Positions 10,608 through 21,051 of a stretch of DNA of 64,000 nucleotides are shown piece by piece. Position numbers and translations under genes: made by a program. The notes under the pieces were generated by a model that made no database searches, was not told the DNA's origin, and saw only the letters and a program-made list of their open reading frames with translations. Numbering within the stretch: the stretch's first letter is position 1; each line of letters opens with the position of its first letter. The DNA is from Fragilaria crotonensis (Eukaryota > Bacillariophyta > Fragilariophyceae > Fragilariales > Fragilariaceae), in the NCBI GenBank assembly GCA_022925895.1, contig JAKSYS010000281.1, positions 1 through 64,000 on the forward strand. The letters run 5' to 3'.

Positions 10608-13160
10608 TCTATCTGAGAAGCTTACTTCAAAATCGTCATCTATGGTTATCGGGATCACAAAATCTTCGTCGTCTTGGCAGTGACATAAGTTAATGCAGCT
10701 CTTATCGCTGAAACATGATACGATCTGTCGCCAATTCCACTTTATTGGCACCACTTGACAGTTATTCCAACGTTATTTCTTTAGGTATTATGTTTCGAAC
10801 AGATTCCCCTCGAGCGAGCCGGTTGAGACTCTTGTAAAATTGAGAAATTATTTAGATCGTCTGTGGAAGGAGTGTGTAGTGAAACTCCTTCAGCGCGCTA
10901 TGTACTTCGGACGAAGACGGTTCCTTCAACGCATTCCACCCTTAAGAAGGTATTTAAAACGCGCAAGCCAAGCTCATGAGCGCGTATCAGACTTTTTCGG
11001 AATGCTCAAAAAAAAATTATAATCGAAGTACTTACAATATTTTTAACGGCAATATATCGCTAACCGTTAACCTCAGTGACAAGAATTCTTAGGCTCATCC
11101 TTGCGATACGAGATACGAGACATTAGAAAACGCGACTTATTCGTGGCGTGACCATAGGATATGCATATTATGATGTACTAGACTAGTATAATGTGCATAT
11201 GTTGTCATGATGTCCATGCGCTACGCGTACTATCGTATGAATACGACCTCCCCAAAAGGAGAATGCAAGTGTGTGTACCTCCGGCGGATGATGAAAAGAT
11301 AAAAAAAGAATTGTCGTACATGCGAGTACATTTTGTACGTGACAGAAATAAGCGTCATCCTTGTTTCGTCGCCGACGTCCTTTTTAGAATAAACCAGTCT
11401 GGGGGGCGGCCATTGGCCGCGGGCCGCGGTTCTTGCACGACGGTAGAGGAGGTCTGGTAAGATCTATACAGAGTACGGAGTACGATTGCAAAATTTGTAC
11501 CACGTTATAAGCATTGGAATCTGGAATTCAAAATACATTTTCCAGTACTCTGGACATTGGACATGTAGTTTCTAATGCAAAATTTGTACCACGGAATCTG
11601 GAATTCAAAAAACATTTTCCAGTATTTCTAGACAGATCGAACAAACTGGATATGGCATTAACGGAGTACTTGTACATAAAATTGTTGTCCGTTCTACACA
11701 ACGATTCGTACCACGTTATACAATATACATTTATACATTTCTGGACACAGTGTAAAAAAGTTTTCATGTAGATTTCTACTGAAAAATTTGTACCATGTAC
11801 TTTTCTACCGCAAATGCTACGTCAGTACGTGGATTAAAAAATAAATATATACGATTACTTTTGAAAATACAGTACGACAATATCTGAGTTATTTTAGGTA
11901 TATATAATAAAGGTACAATACCTGATACTCCTACCGGCAGTACTGTAGTACCAGGTCCACGTACATGCGTAGTAGACCTCAGTTCACTTTTTTCTTCTCA
12001 ATGATATGAAGGCCTGCTGATGCTTATCATGAAACACATCATGCTAACTCGATCTAAATCACAGTTACTAATTCATAACGTATTAAAGTACCACAGTCCC
12101 CACCCAACAGAGCTCGCTTAGCATCTTAAAACTGAAGACTTGAGGAGTCCCTCGCCACTGTTAGCGTACTCCGAAGTAGACAAGCCAGGACAACGACATC
12201 AGGTCCTTCCTGCTGCAGGGTATTGCCGACTGCCGACACTCCATCAGGAATTACATCATTGTTGCAGGCTGGGATTCCATAATGCCTTCTCATTGCCTGC
12301 GGGATGCTATTGAGTCGGGCATCACAATACTCCATTTGACAAGCCATGTTACGGTACTATGGCAGCAGACAGTAAGATCGTGATCAAACAAACTCTCAAA
12401 CCAAAAGTTGATCGAGATATTGAGATTCCCAACATCGCGCCAGGCACAACTCCCTCCCCAAGTGTTCAATAGGTGGAAATGCGATTGAGTGTGCCTTCAA
12501 TGATTCCATCACGGACCCGCCAGTCAGGAATTCAATCCGGCTCTCAGTTTCATAGTTCTGTTATATCAGTCGGCAGATGAGGAGCAATCAGTAATGCCGT
12601 CAACCATTCCATTGACAAACCCGGTGATGATTCCTACTACTGAATTCCATCCATAATTCAACTTTTCCTGCGGCAATGCCTTCGTCGTCAACAGACAGTA
12701 ATCCCACCTGAACTTCGATCGAGTATGCCATTTGACACTCCATCACTTGTTCCATCGGGTCCACAGGTATTCCTCGATTATTGTCGACAAAGTCAGGAAT
12801 TCCCTCAAGCCTACCAGCGGGAATTCTATCCGACCAGCCAAATGATGCTCCATAGATAATCCAATGGTGGTCCAACCAGAGTCTATCGAGAAGTTGAGTT
12901 TCCAAAACCTCCTGTCGAGTAACTTGGAATGTGTGTCACCATTGATTGTGCTGACTTCGGCAATTCATCCCAGTTACACTATCACAAATCAGAATCGTAC
13001 ATGTGGATTGATCTCGTCAATCTCTCTAGATTTGGTGATGACTTGTCCCCAAAGGATGCAAGTTGGGCCAAAAGAAGTTGTTGTTGATGTTGTTGTATTG
13101 TCATGTTGTCATTGCTATGCTGGTCGTACTACCATACCAGGACGTACATGATACACGTGC
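10608..13160. other. Intergenic sequence, no supported gene
   Basis: Contains an AT-rich part with a degenerate tandem repeat (see 11488-11790), more GTAC-rich sequence (about 11100-12000) and, at about 12120-12930, faint recurring short motifs around ggaatt/cattccat in which minus-strand frames of 73 and 101 codons appear. Those frames share a MxCQMxY-like start but lack other support. The last bases, TTA at 13161-13163, are the target duplication of the next element. Confidence 0.6.
11488..11790. repeat. Short degenerate tandem repeat, about 90 bp unit
   Basis: The block gcaaaatttgtaccacg followed by ggaatctggaattcaaaa and cattttccag occurs at about 11488-11556 and again at about 11577-11624. 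A weaker third copy (gtaccacgttata, atttctggacac, aaaatttgtaccatg) lies at about 11708-11795. Confidence 0.65.
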
Positions 13161-13183
13161 TTAGGCCGATGCTTACAGAAAAC
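13161..13183. repeat. Left TTA target duplication and inverted repeat of the Harbinger element
   Basis: TTA at 13161-13163 followed by ggccgatgcttacagaaaac. It matches the reverse complement at 25329-25348. Confidence 0.92.
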
Positions 13184-13470
13184 CATACTGGACACATGAA
13201 CCCGACTCGACATCACTTCGGTGAAAACTCAATGCTTACAGCATCCATAGTTGACCCCAGAGCGGTGTCGACTTTGGCGAATCCGGGTCTTTTTCATCGT
13301 AAAAACCTAGCTCGACACAGTTTCGGTGAAGGACCCGGCTTCAAACCAAACCCGACAGTGGAGTACTGTCTACCAGCCATTATTGGAGTCAGTTTTAGTT
13401 CGATTGGCATGTTTTGCCGAATTGTTTTCTACTTCCTTCCACCTCATTGGAAGCCATTTCTGAAGCAACC

Positions 13471-15309
13471 ATGGGTGTAAGAGCATCAAGACTTGTCACA
13501 ATTAACATACTGAAGGACCTTTGTGGAGGTGGTGGGGAAGTTCCGCTCACAGAAAACGATTGTTTTGACGAAAATGGCGAGATCGACGACGAAAAATTCG
13601 ACAAATACCTCATGCAAGAAAGCGACGACGAGGAACGGAAGAAAAAGGCGCTCCTTGCTTTGGCCGTCATGGTTCAACAGACAATGAAAAAACGAAAGAG
13701 AGATGAACTGGAGTCCGAGAGACGACGAAACATCCCAAGAAAGAAAACACGGATTGCGCGCCCGAGGTGGTTTATTGATCCCATCACACGCGTTCGGCGC
13801 AAGAAAACTCCAAAAATGAGTGCATGGTGGGAGGATTACATTCAGGATCCACAACCAAACAATCAACATTGGGCGAAAGAGTTCAGACAGAATTTCAGAT
13901 TGCCGTATGCGTCATTTGTGTTCATTCTTGACTTGATAGTATCATCCGACCAGAGTGAAGGATTGTTTGACCGATGGAAAACGCACGATGACAACTGCTA
14001 CACTGAACGACAGAACAAAAAGGTTTCCCCGATTGAACTGCTTCTCCTAGGTTTGTTGCGCTATCTGGGAAGAGGATGGACGCCGTTTGATGACATGCGT
14101 CACGTTACGTACATCACTCGTGATGTCCATCAAAAGTTCTTTCACCAATTTGTGAAGTTTGGAGCGACGGTACTTTACCCGCTGTATGTATCTGCACCAC
14201 AAACGGTGGAGGCGTTGAGAGATTGCGAGAAAGAGTATAACATTGCAGGCTTTCCGGGTTGCATCGGCAGTAACGATGCAACTAACATTCCTCTTGAAAA
14301 GGTTTGCGTTTTGTTGCGCCAAGCGCATCTTGGCTTCAAGTCAAAAAGTACGATGCGGACGTATAATCTCACGTGCAATCATCGTTGCCAAATCTTGCAC
14401 ACAACAGCTGGACACCCTGGTAGATGGAACGACAAGACATTGATTCGTTTCGATACCTTTATGTCTGAGCTTCGCGACGGAGCTTTAAATGACAAAATGG
14501 ATTTTGAGTTGAGGACTCGACAAGGGATGGCAGATGGTGGCGAGGATGAAGGCGAGGAGAGGACTCTAAAGCTCGAAGGGGCATACGTCATAGTGGATAA
14601 TGGGTACCTTGAGTGGTCAACAACAGTGCCGCCCATGAAAACGTCATGCAACCGATCGGAGTTGAGGTTTTCTCAGTGGCTCGAGTCCATGAGGAAGGAT
14701 GTCGAATGCACCTTTGGAATTTTGAAGGGGCGTTGGCGGATTTTAAAAACAGGTATACGATTGCACAACACGGAAGTCGCTGACAACATCTGGCTGCCGT
14801 GTTGCGTGTTACATAATATGCTTCTCGATGTTGACGGCCTAAGCAAGGCCTGGAAAAATGGTGCTCGTTCACATTGGGAAATGGAAAGTGGTGAGTTTTG
14901 GGATGAAGAGACACCTTTTGCGATTTGCAGGTTGATTGATCCGAATGGTATAGACGACTTCCGGCTGCGCCATTATGATGCCTCGCAATTCGGATATCAA
15001 CGCCCGCCAGTCGAAGATAGTGATAACGAGGAGCATGACGACGGTGACGACAATCGCAATCGCGGCAATTGGAACGACAATCGCGATACGACTGCCGGGC
15101 GCCAATGTGGACGAATCCAATCGGCTACTGCAGTGAACAAACTGAATATGTTTCAGTTTCGTTTGCTGCTTGTTGAAAACTTTAACATTCGTTTTCATGC
15201 GAATGATCTACATTGGCCAAAGAGACTTGGTCGCGCCTCGCCAAGAAACGTTGCTTCCTGTAACGATCATGACTATGGCGTGAAGCATAATGTCTATACT
15301 AGCTACTAG
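13471..15309 (+). CDS. Harbinger-type DDE transposase
   Basis: A 612-residue protein from the ATG at 13471 (context accATGG). The frame is open from 13414 but without an earlier ATG. The N-terminal 130 residues are charged (KKRKRDELESERRR), probably a nuclear localisation and DNA-binding part. The catalytic core shows the DDE_Tnp_4 pattern: GSNDATNIP with D269, VIVDNGYLEW with D376 and RKDVECTFGILKGRW with E412, all present. The C-terminus is acidic and asparagine/aspartate rich. The frame is uninterrupted, so the enzyme could still be active. It cuts and pastes DNA bounded by the element's inverted repeats, giving TTA/TAA duplications. It sits convergently with the second element gene, whose stop lies about 56 bp downstream. 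Confidence 0.93.
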   Translation: MGVRASRLVTINILKDLCGGGGEVPLTENDCFDENGEIDDEKFDKYLMQESDDEERKKKALLALAVMVQQTMKKRKRDELESERRRNIPRKKTRIARPRWFIDPITRVRRKKTPKMSAWWEDYIQDPQPNNQHWAKEFRQNFRLPYASFVFILDLIVSSDQSEGLFDRWKTHDDNCYTERQNKKVSPIELLLLGLLRYLGRGWTPFDDMRHVTYITRDVHQKFFHQFVKFGATVLYPLYVSAPQTVEALRDCEKEYNIAGFPGCIGSNDATNIPLEKVCVLLRQAHLGFKSKSTMRTYNLTCNHRCQILHTTAGHPGRWNDKTLIRFDTFMSELRDGALNDKMDFELRTRQGMADGGEDEGEERTLKLEGAYVIVDNGYLEWSTTVPPMKTSCNRSELRFSQWLESMRKDVECTFGILKGRWRILKTGIRLHNTEVADNIWLPCCVLHNMLLDVDGLSKAWKNGARSHWEMESGEFWDEETPFAICRLIDPNGIDDFRLRHYDASQFGYQRPPVEDSDNEEHDDGDDNRNRGNWNDNRDTTAGRQCGRIQSATAVNKLNMFQFRLLLVENFNIRFHANDLHWPKRLGRASPRNVASCNDHDYGVKHNVYTSY

Positions 15310-15365
15310 TAGTTAGCCATTTCTACGTATCTCCTCTCTTCTCCTCGCTACTGTCAAAGTACATT

Positions 15366-15887
15366 CTACTTGTAGTTGTATTCACCGTCCCGAATGATTT
15401 GTTGAGTTGTTGGCGTTTCGTTATCAAAGCACCCCTTGCTGCACCACGTATTGTTGCGCAAGCCTCGGTTTTCATCGCAACAACAGGCACACACACGAGG
15501 AAGCACCTTGCATTTCAAACACAAGTGGTTTGTTGGGATCACTTCGCATTCCATGCAAGTGTTGTCAACATCTGACAATGTTCGAACAATATCGGATGTT
15601 GGAGTCATGTCGTCGTTCCTCTTTCGTTCATTTCTTGGAGTGCTCATACTAACAGTTCCCCCAGCACTGCTGTCGTTTCCACTGCTCTCGAAGCTTCCAC
15701 TTGCTCCGATTGCGTTCATCCTAATCATTGTCGCGACACATGACATAGTGCGTCGCTTCTCCATCATCTCGCGATGACGTTGGCACTCGCGTTCCTGCAA
15801 ATTCGTAAGTTCAAGTTCCAGCTTCACGATTTCTTCTTCGTTCAACTCCATCTTGTCGAACAACGTTTCATCGGGACGTTTTTTATA
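15366..15887 (-). pseudogene. Second Harbinger gene, 3' part (coiled coil and Cys-rich), separated by LINE
   Basis: On the minus strand the frame continues from the 17-bp LINE target duplication (15871-15887) through an in-frame ATG at 15851 to a stop at 15366. It starts with a strongly helical, charged stretch (NEEEIVKLELELTNLQERE), a likely coiled coil, then a Ser/Gly-rich linker. It ends in a cysteine cluster with several CxxC-like pairs (CMECEV, CLKCKVLPRVCACC, WCSKGC), a probable zinc-binding fold. The 5' part is at 23791-25114; removing the LINE and one duplication joins the two in frame. The piece could also be translated alone from 15851. The function is unknown; by position it is the partner protein of the transposase. 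Confidence 0.8.
15871..15887. repeat. LINE target-site duplication, right-hand (3') side of element
   Basis: tcgggacgttttttata, identical at 23791-23807. The bases on both outer sides differ, which defines 17 bp. Confidence 0.93.
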
Positions 15888-16043
15888 TATAAGAAACTAA
15901 TTATAAAGGTTAACCTGTTTTGTGAACTTTCCAAGATGACAATAGGTACCCTACTACCTCAGCTGTACCCTAACTTCTGGCATGCGAAGGATTTCCGGGT
16001 TCTGTACGCATAGCATCGGGAGGTCTGCCAATGAAATATGCCG

Positions 16044-19000
16044 TCAGCAGTTGTTGAGTTTCCGCGCCTGGTTATTGGGTTGCTGATGTTGATTTTCGTC
16101 GGCGTCTTTGCAGCACGGACATTGTTTCAAGTTTGGATCCTGTACCTTTGCCCGTCTGAAGTTGTTGACGCCTAGTGGTTGAAGATTATGAATGAACTTG
16201 AGATGGGTGGTTTTGTGAGGTGTCGTGAGTTTCTTCAAATGGCGACTGAAGGCCTCCATATCTATGTTGTCCCACACTTTTGTTGTCCAACCAGCATGAG
16301 TGATTTGCAGGTAATTGCGGAGGTACCCTCCATTGATGTGGTATCAAAGATTGTTGTCCATGTTGCCGTAGTATCTGACTTTGTTGATGGAGATTGAGAT
16401 TTTTGTGCATGGAAGATGGGCAGTGGATCGCATTGCGTTTGATCTGGTCCTTCTATGGAATGCCGTGGCGAGAGCGTCCGCATCAGCATTGGGTTTTGCG
16501 TCAGCTGAAAGTTTTCCATAATCTTTTGAGTCGTCTTGATGACTCTTTATCCACACAGCTCTGATTGGGCGTCGCAGTTCGGCATGAAGTTCTTGGATGA
16601 CTGCGAGGTAATCGTTGTTATCTGGTTGTCGCGTTGGACGATGGTCTTTTCTTGTCACGAAGGTAACTCGGTTGATAGCGATGCGGCTATCCACTAGCCA
16701 TCTAAATTTGCATCTGTGGCGAAGTCCCCAGTAGCGAGCAAGGATCGTGACCAAGAGGAGGGGGGCAGTGAATCCTCCCAGTTTGCTCCGAGTGGAGCTC
16801 CCAATTTCTATTGGGCCGTCGATGGGACCTGATCCGTGAAATAGAACTGTGTGTTGTGACGTTGTGATCTTCCATCCGAATGTTTCTGCCGAAGGGAGAA
16901 GACTGCCGTCGGTGGCGATGGTGATTCGTCGTCGCGAACGAAATGTTCGCCAAATGTCAAGATCCGTGGCGTCTTGTACATAGTGAGACAAGAGGCGTTG
17001 GTACCATGTCGAGAGGGACTGTAAGTAGGCTGACAGGGACGGTTGCTGAGTCGCAGCAATGGTGGGAGGGTGATAGGGGTGTTCTCCATGTGTTTGAGTA
17101 TCGAAGATAGTTGCTTCCGATGTGCCTTTTCCAGAGTCGTTGCTGTGTTTTGGTAACGGTTGGCTGTCGAGGCCATGTTTTGTCTTTAAGTCTTTGGTGG
17201 GAGGTCGTTGTCCGAGACATTGCAGGGGACATGCATGCTGTTGGTCAATGGACATCTGCGAGGGTGATGACCTGGAGGTGGAGGCGGACTAAGTTGATGT
17301 CTTTTTTCTGACTCGGTGAATAGTGTGCAAGAGCTGTCTGGTTCATTATGCATTGATCAAATTTTCCTCTAAACTGCACGGTCATGGTGTCCGTTAGTAT
17401 GGTGGTCAAGTTGTGTTGGTACATGAACTGACGCAGCGATGTTTGTGGGAGTGAGATACGATATATGTATATCGGGGTGCTCCATGAGAGGTTCCGCCAG
17501 CCCCGATTCAAGTTGCATATATTTGATGTTAAGTATCATCGTGTTCTTTCCCACTTCATTGCCCGAGTACACTGAGTCTCCGAACAGCTTCAGTTGAGAA
17601 ATCCCCATTTCGGTGCGCAGATCGATCAGGTCGATGCCTCCCATTTCTTTCGGTCCGTGTCGTATTGCTGTTGGTGTCGTGCGAGAGAACCCAAGTTTAT
17701 TAAGCATTGCAGGCAGAATGGTTGCCTGGATCTTAGAGAGTTCCTCTTCGTCGACGGCGAGTGCTGGGAGTACATAACGCATTGCCGGAGCATACATTGT
17801 GCTGTGAAAGGTTAATATGTCTTGTGGATGAAGACGTGGTGAGCGTAGACGAATCGCGAAGGTATCAGCTTTCGATTTGAGGACTTGGAGTTGTTCAGAG
17901 AAATCTCCGTTGGGAGAAAGATATACTCCCAGGATTCTGCTTGCAGTATTGAGCTCGAAACGTTTAATAGTTTGTGAATTGTTTTCGCCTTGGGTCGTCA
18001 TGGATAGCGTAGGGTCACCTTCGGTGATTCTTTGCATATGGGGACGTCCGTTCTTCCAGTCCCAGTGCATTATGTACCATGAGCACTTTTTGAGGTTAAG
18101 TGCGCCGCCCGAGTAGAAAAGTAGTTTCTGCCATGTCTGTGCAATGTTGGAGAGTTTTGACACCATAGTTTTGAGTGAGAGAAATCCCGGGTCTGTGAAA
18201 CCGACCGATGTGTCATCCACGAATGCATCAATTAGGCAAGAATGTACCATTTCTGAGGCTGGCGAGTGGAATGTCATTCGTTCTGGTATGACTTGATCAA
18301 GGGTGTCCATGAGAATGACTACCAATGTCAACCAGATTGCCGGGGATGCTCCGCTTCCTTGGCCAGTACCGAAGAGAGGTTCGAAGGGTGTTCCTGCGTA
18401 ATTTTCCTCTGAGATTCCATGAGTCATCGTGATGGTATACTTCATGAGCTTGAGGCAATTTGCGTGTGTGCTCACTGCTTCATTTGGCATGCCGCATCTC
18501 CTTGCTGCCAGCATTCCCAGGTTGACTATGATTCTGTTGTAGCATGCGGATGCGTCATTATCAAATCGCGATGTTGTGCTTCATCAGGCGACATAGTACT
18601 AGGTCCAGTGTTAATTCTGTGAGAATGATGGGATGCATGGCTGTTCTGGTCGGTACCGAGCCGTGCTGACCGTCATTGAGGAGGTCATGCTTAAATGCTC
18701 GTTTGACGAGGCGTGATCCCCATTGTATCTTCAGAAAGAAATTGAAGTCTGCTTCAAACTAGTGGATTATACGAAGTCGTGTGATTTTTGGCTGTCCAGG
18801 ATCTTTCTCAATCATAATGTTCACCGCATTGCACCCCCATCTTATGAGAGCCAAGCCGCTTTCAACAACAATTTGCATGAATTTTGTCAGGTTGTCCAGG
18901 AGCAGGTCGTCTTGTATGATGGCCTTATAGTGTCCCAGATGCCGTCCCGAAGGGGAGGTAGACGTCGATTCTTTCCATCTGCCAAAGCCGTGTTTCAGCC

Positions 19001-21051
19001 ACGTCGTCGTTTGTGAGTAAGATGGGTACCGGGTCCATTTCTGTTACTCGGTCGGGGATCTTGAAGGAGGTAAGAAACTCCCGCAGAAGTGCATCGTTCC
19101 CGTACCATGTTTGTGGTATGTTTCCTTTTAGCATTTCTTTGGCGTGTGGAGAAAGGCTGGTAACGGTGAGATGACTGTGGATGACTCCCTTTCCGCATGG
19201 CGAAGCCGACGCTGCACAAAAATGGTTGCGATTGAACCGGATGAGATTTGTTTCGATACTTGCTTGACTTGTCTAGTAGGACTTCCCAACGGATATCCGC
19301 CTCTGCCGTCTGGGTCAGGAGTGCCCGAATGTCAGAGGGAGGGTTGGTGCTGCTGTCTTTGTGGCGTGGGGTCAAAATGCGGTTTCGAATATTTTTATAC
19401 ATTTCTCTGCACTGTTCGGATTTGATGGTATTGTTAACGATGCGAAATTTTCTTTTGGATTCCGCTTGGGTGGAGGGGCTCTCGTCGTTTGCATACTTCG
19501 CCAAGAGGTCCTGATAACAACTGTACCTTAGGCCTTGGGAGTCCTTTTGACATTTCTTCAACTGCTTCTCTGCCTGATTGATGTGAGTTTTGATTTCCTC
19601 GGGCGTGAGAGCAATTCCAAGTAGTGGGAGTTTGAATGATATGGCGTGGTGGGCTGTTTGTTGTTGTATGCGTTGGTATGTATGTTGAAGAGAAATCCGT
19701 GTTGCTGATGGCCTCGCTTTTAGTCTCATCTTCCAGTATCGATATATCAGACCAGCATTTCGCAGTTCGGGGGACCATCGGAATGGCTTCTGGGGTCTGG
19801 ACAGTTGCTTTTCCGCTTGTTTCATTGCGCGTCCTTGGTCAGAGTCCCATTTTTCAAGGAGAATTTGGATAGCAGTGGGTGACATTTTTTGTCGATTTTT
19901 GTGCAGAGCGTCGAGTCTTTCCGTCATATTGTGTTCTTTTATAATATTTCTTCATCGATGATTGGTAGAGTTCCACCAGTTCAGGATTTCCGGCTTTGAG
20001 CATTCTGGTGTGGTATGCTGCGATCGACATTGGTGCTATTGCGTCCCGCATGAGGATGAGCGGGTTTAAGTCCACGAAGAGTCCGCGGTGATCGGATTGG
20101 GGACCTTCAAGATGCGAAAGAGAACCGGAGGAGGTCATGGAGTCTGAGATCTTTGGCATCCGAACATGTGGTCAATCCATCTGTTGGACGAGCCGATGTA
20201 GGTTGATGGAGATGGTCGCATTGGGATGAGAAGTTTTGCAAGTCGGCGTCATCTGTCAATTGTCCATTTGAGTCCATCATGAGGACTATGGAATGTCCGT
20301 CAGCTTGTAGGGACTTGACTGCGGCTTCCAAGTCAATCAGGAATAGCTTGCGTGGACGGGGGGAGGTTTTTCCGAGATGGCGGTGATGTTCGTATTCTCT
20401 TGCAAATGAGCTTCCGATAGGTGCCGACTGTATGGAGCCTGCGCAGACTCGGTAGGCTGTAATGACGGATAACTTTGTGTTCTCTTTGCCGCGAAAGGTA
20501 AGTCCACTCCACCGGCCAAGTCCAGTCGGATCTTGGAGGGCGTTTCCATAAGAGATAGGAACCATCTTACCCGTTGCGAATATGACTGTCCCGCCTGCTT
20601 GGAAGGTCTCGGTTTCGGGGACCTGGTCGACTTCTGCTGACGGTGCGCTGTACGCAATTTTTGACATATGGAACTGACGTTTAACTCTGTCGGCGAACGC
20701 CATTTTGAGATGGGGGTGTTGCCATGCCGTGTTTGCTTCCGCCATGCCCGTGATATCGGAGTCGATGGTGGAGCGACACGACAGATAGTAGTCGTAGTCT
20801 TGGCCTGTTGAGCTGTATGTGAGGCCCTTGACGTTTTGGAAGAATATCCGGATGTGTTGTGGATCTCTATTGTGCACTTGATTGCCATAGGAGGTATCCA
20901 CGTCAATATCTTGGTTAATGCGGAATTTTCTGCCTGGGCGTGGTTGAGAGTGTGTGGCATGATGGGTTGGAACATTTTGCGGAGGCTCAACTGATGTAGT
21001 ACTGGATATTGACGGAGGTGATGGTTCGGTTGTTGATCCAAGGCGGATCAT
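16044..21051 (-). pseudogene. LINE ORF2: endonuclease, reverse transcriptase, RNase H; multiply frameshifted
   Basis: It starts with the ATG at 21051, which overlaps the stop of ORF1 as ATGA. The endonuclease occupies about 20110-20850 (RIFFQNVKGL, GMAEANTAW, VLMMDSNG, then SDHRGLFVDL in a shifted frame near 20060-20100). RT motifs are FDNDASACYNRI (motif A, about 18540-18575), FGTGQGSGASPAIW (about 18330-18370) and FVDDTS (about 18200-18220). RNase H lies at about 16480-16930 with ATDGS, LVDSR and SHQDD, but the usual glutamate position reads TRSKLGG, a lysine. A C-terminal CPCC motif lies near 16110. Frame changes occur near 20130, 19930, 19130, 18940, 18580, 17300 and 16340. Confidence 0.85.

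Noticed and set aside
12126-12905. Minus-strand frames with a shared MxCQMxY start as a tandem gene family
   Set aside because: The similarity is a handful of residues, there is no start or length consistency, and the DNA has simple recurring ggaatt motifs that could explain it.
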